Assembly (NCBI GenBank): GCA_025094145.1
Contig: JALLLS010000079.1
Location: 1-64,000 of the forward strand
Direction of reading: 5' to 3'
Source: Spinellus fusiger
Lineage: Eukaryota; Mucoromycota; Mucoromycetes; Mucorales; Phycomycetaceae
DNA: 64,000 bases
This document shows, piece after piece, positions 61,959 to 64,000 of this stretch (the first letter of the stretch is position 1; every line of letters begins with the position of its first letter). The position numbers and the translations under genes were made by a program. A model generated the notes under the pieces. That model saw nothing but the letters and a program-made list of their open reading frames with translations, did not search any database and was not told where the DNA came from.

Positions 61959-64000
61959 ATGTCTAGTAAAAAGTCAAAGAGCAAACCCATGGCCCCATCT
62001 TCCACTCCTTCTCCTTCCACTCCTACCAAAAAGCCATCCACGAAAGGAAATTCAAAGAGCAGCAACCCTGTCACTCCTATATCAGAACCTGTACCTGAAA
62101 ATAAGTCAATTTTTGGAGATTGGACAGGAAAGACACCTGCTTCACTCCTTCATGAACATTGCCAGAAACAAGGCTGGGAAAAGCCAGGGTTTGATATGGT
62201 AAGACGTCAACAAGGATTCATCGGTATTGTCCAGCTCAGTAGACGCAATAAAAAAACAGCTCAAATGGAAACTGTCTCTTTAAGCCCACCTGATCCATAC
62301 TTGCCTACTTCTATGGAGGCAAGACACTTAGCTGCCACTTATGCTCTACACCGTATCAATTCTCATATGCCAATGTATCGTATCTTACCGCCAGTCTATC
62401 GAGACTTTTGGCATGGATTTGAACAGCTGAAAACGCCTGGAAACCAATGGCAATATGCACCAGATCCATTTACTGCACAGCCTCCTGCTAATAGCTTTAA
62501 ACCCAAGGGCATAGATCGTCGCATGATGAAAGAGCATGCAAGTGCGGCTATTCCACTACCACAAGCAGCTCCAATGACCAACACTAACCCACCAGAAAAG
62601 AAACATCAATCCACCACACATATCCAGAATAAGCCAAAAGAAATGGATGAAAAAATGAGAAAGCATTGGGAGAGAATTCCTGCTGTTCACATGTCATCAG
62701 AAAACAGAAAGCTAGTGGAAGAAGTAGTGAAGCAATCCAACACAATCTACACACCCATCCACACTAAACTACCAGAAAATGTTTATCATGATTTATGCCA
62801 AGGATTAGTTGGCATGGGATTCAGAAAAGCACATGTAGAAGAGGCCTTGGAGTATTGTTTGGATAGAATATCAGCACTTGATTGGCTATGTAGGTAAAAG
62901 TAATAGGGAAACCACAGGATAAAGCAAAAATGCAATAGAGAAAATAATAATAACTTCATTTTGCATGCACCTAGGTCTTCATGTACCTGAAGATGGTAAG
63001 AAAACTTGTGAACAGCCATGTTAAAATGCCTAACTATCCTATGCTTTTAGACTTACCTGCCAACTTTATGCATTCGAATTACAATCCTACTATGACTACC
63101 ATTTCCCATACAACCCAATCCTTGGGAAGAGATTGGTTAATAAAACGTATGGTAGCTATTGGATACCCTGCAGCTGTTTGTGAGGAGGCGATGCAGATAA
63201 CAAACGATGATGATATTGGAGCACTTGAATTACTTCAATGGAGACTTCAACACAGCGACACACCTCAGCCTGTCAGGGATCCTGAGTCTTATACTCCGGA
63301 AGAGTTAAAAGAGTTTTGTCAAGAGGAAACCATGTCTCTCGAGTCTATCTATGATTCTAAATACGAAGCAAAGCCAACCGACAACCATATTTGCCATCGT
63401 ATCGAACTCAGTGCTCTCATTAATGGCAAACAAATACCTGTCTTCCTAGAATGTATCATCTCCTTTTCGTCTTCTTACCCGCACTCTCTACCCTTATTTA
63501 CCATTGAGTGCGATGCTCTACCTTCTTATCTTAAGCTAGCCATGATAAAAGGCATGGCAGAAGAAGGTGAGAAGAATATGGGCTTCCCTCTTGTCTACAT
63601 GTGTGTAGAATGGCTTTCTGATAATATCAATCGTATCATTACACATCCGCCCAGACTACGAGAAATGAGTGAGAGCATGACAGTACATGCAGCTTCTACA
63701 CGACACAATGAAGCATCCCACCGTCGTAATAACAAAAAGAAAACACGCAATGAAGCACGTTTACCCAATGAAGCACTTTCCAGGGAGCTAAAGGAAGCAC
63801 TGGAAGCACTTCATCTGTCTTCTGCTTATGCTGCTTTGGGCCAAGTGAGATCTCGATTGCCTGCCCATGAATTCAAGTCAAAGGTGATTCAGATAGTACT
63901 GGATCATCAAGTCACTATTGTGAGTGGTGAAACAGGTTGTGGTAAAACAACCCAAGTACCACAGTTTATTTTAGACCAAGAGATTGAACAAGGACGAGGT
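61959..64000 (+). CDS. DEAH-box RNA helicase, DHX57 / YLR419W type, 5' part
   Basis: Exons 61959-62889, 62975-62995 and 63051 to the window edge; the 3' end is not in view. A Ser/Pro/Lys-rich disordered N-terminus is followed by a first UBA-like region (LVGMGFRKAHVEEALEYC ... ALDWLCLHVPEDDLP) and DWLIKRMVAIGYPAAVCEEA. An RWD domain comes next (ETMSLESIYDSKYE ... ISFSSSYPHSLPLFTIE). Then comes helicase motif I GETGCGKTTQVPQFILDQ. This UBA-RWD-DEAH order is that of DHX57 and its yeast counterpart. The donor GTAGGT after CTAT and a 21-nt middle exon restore the LHVPED segment. Likely an ATP-dependent RNA helicase; the remaining helicase motifs lie beyond 64000. Confidence 0.9.

Overview
This window looks like nuclear DNA of a filamentous fungus of the Mucoromycota, most likely a Mucorales-type mould. 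It is AT-rich, with short GT-AG introns (mostly 41-60 nt) in most genes. It carries fungal housekeeping genes, one member of a protein family I associate with Mucorales, Tc1-type transposons, and remnants of a Fanzor (eukaryotic TnpB-like) element. The species cannot be named from the sequence.

Layout: 1-1068, 5' part of an RNF216/TRIAD3-like RBR ubiquitin ligase (-). 3959-5794, a 7-exon gene of a Mucorales-type family (-). 6.3-7 kb, Tc1 relic. 7819-7891, tRNA-Arg(ACG). 8374-13941, a run of minus-strand genes: PEX19, RPL7 (uL30), a coiled-coil protein and a small hydrophilic protein. 14-31 kb is gene-poor and AT-rich; it holds a U1 snRNA (19470-19632), a long-TIR MITE, Tc1 relics and one secreted-protein gene (27129-28013). 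31.8-34.5 kb is a TA-flanked transposon with a decayed Fanzor C-terminus and a nested, nearly intact Tc1 element. 34.7-43 kb carries RPL14 (+), an EST1/SMG6-like PIN protein (-) and a USP-type deubiquitinase (-). 43.1-46.8 kb and 51.3-53.8 kb hold relatives of the Fanzor-bearing transposon, including a 2.3-kb palindrome. Between them are GGA (+) and G-protein beta (-). 53.9-60.3 kb has a second RPL7 gene, a protein tyrosine phosphatase and a PASK-like kinase. A DHX57-like DEAH helicase (61959 onward) runs off the right edge.

The genes do not form a pathway; this is an ordinary mix of translation (RPL7 x2, RPL14, tRNA-Arg), RNA processing and decay (U1, SMG6-like, DHX57-like), trafficking and organelle biogenesis (GGA, PEX19), ubiquitin (RNF216-like, USP) and signalling (G beta, PTP, PASK-like). 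The most unusual content is the transposon family. One set of terminal repeats flanked by TA is shared by a Fanzor-carrying element, a second decayed Fanzor copy, several roughly 1.2-kb non-autonomous derivatives and a head-to-head palindromic pair. Exon coordinates were derived by hand from splice sites and reading-frame continuity; each complete multi-exon model sums to a multiple of three.
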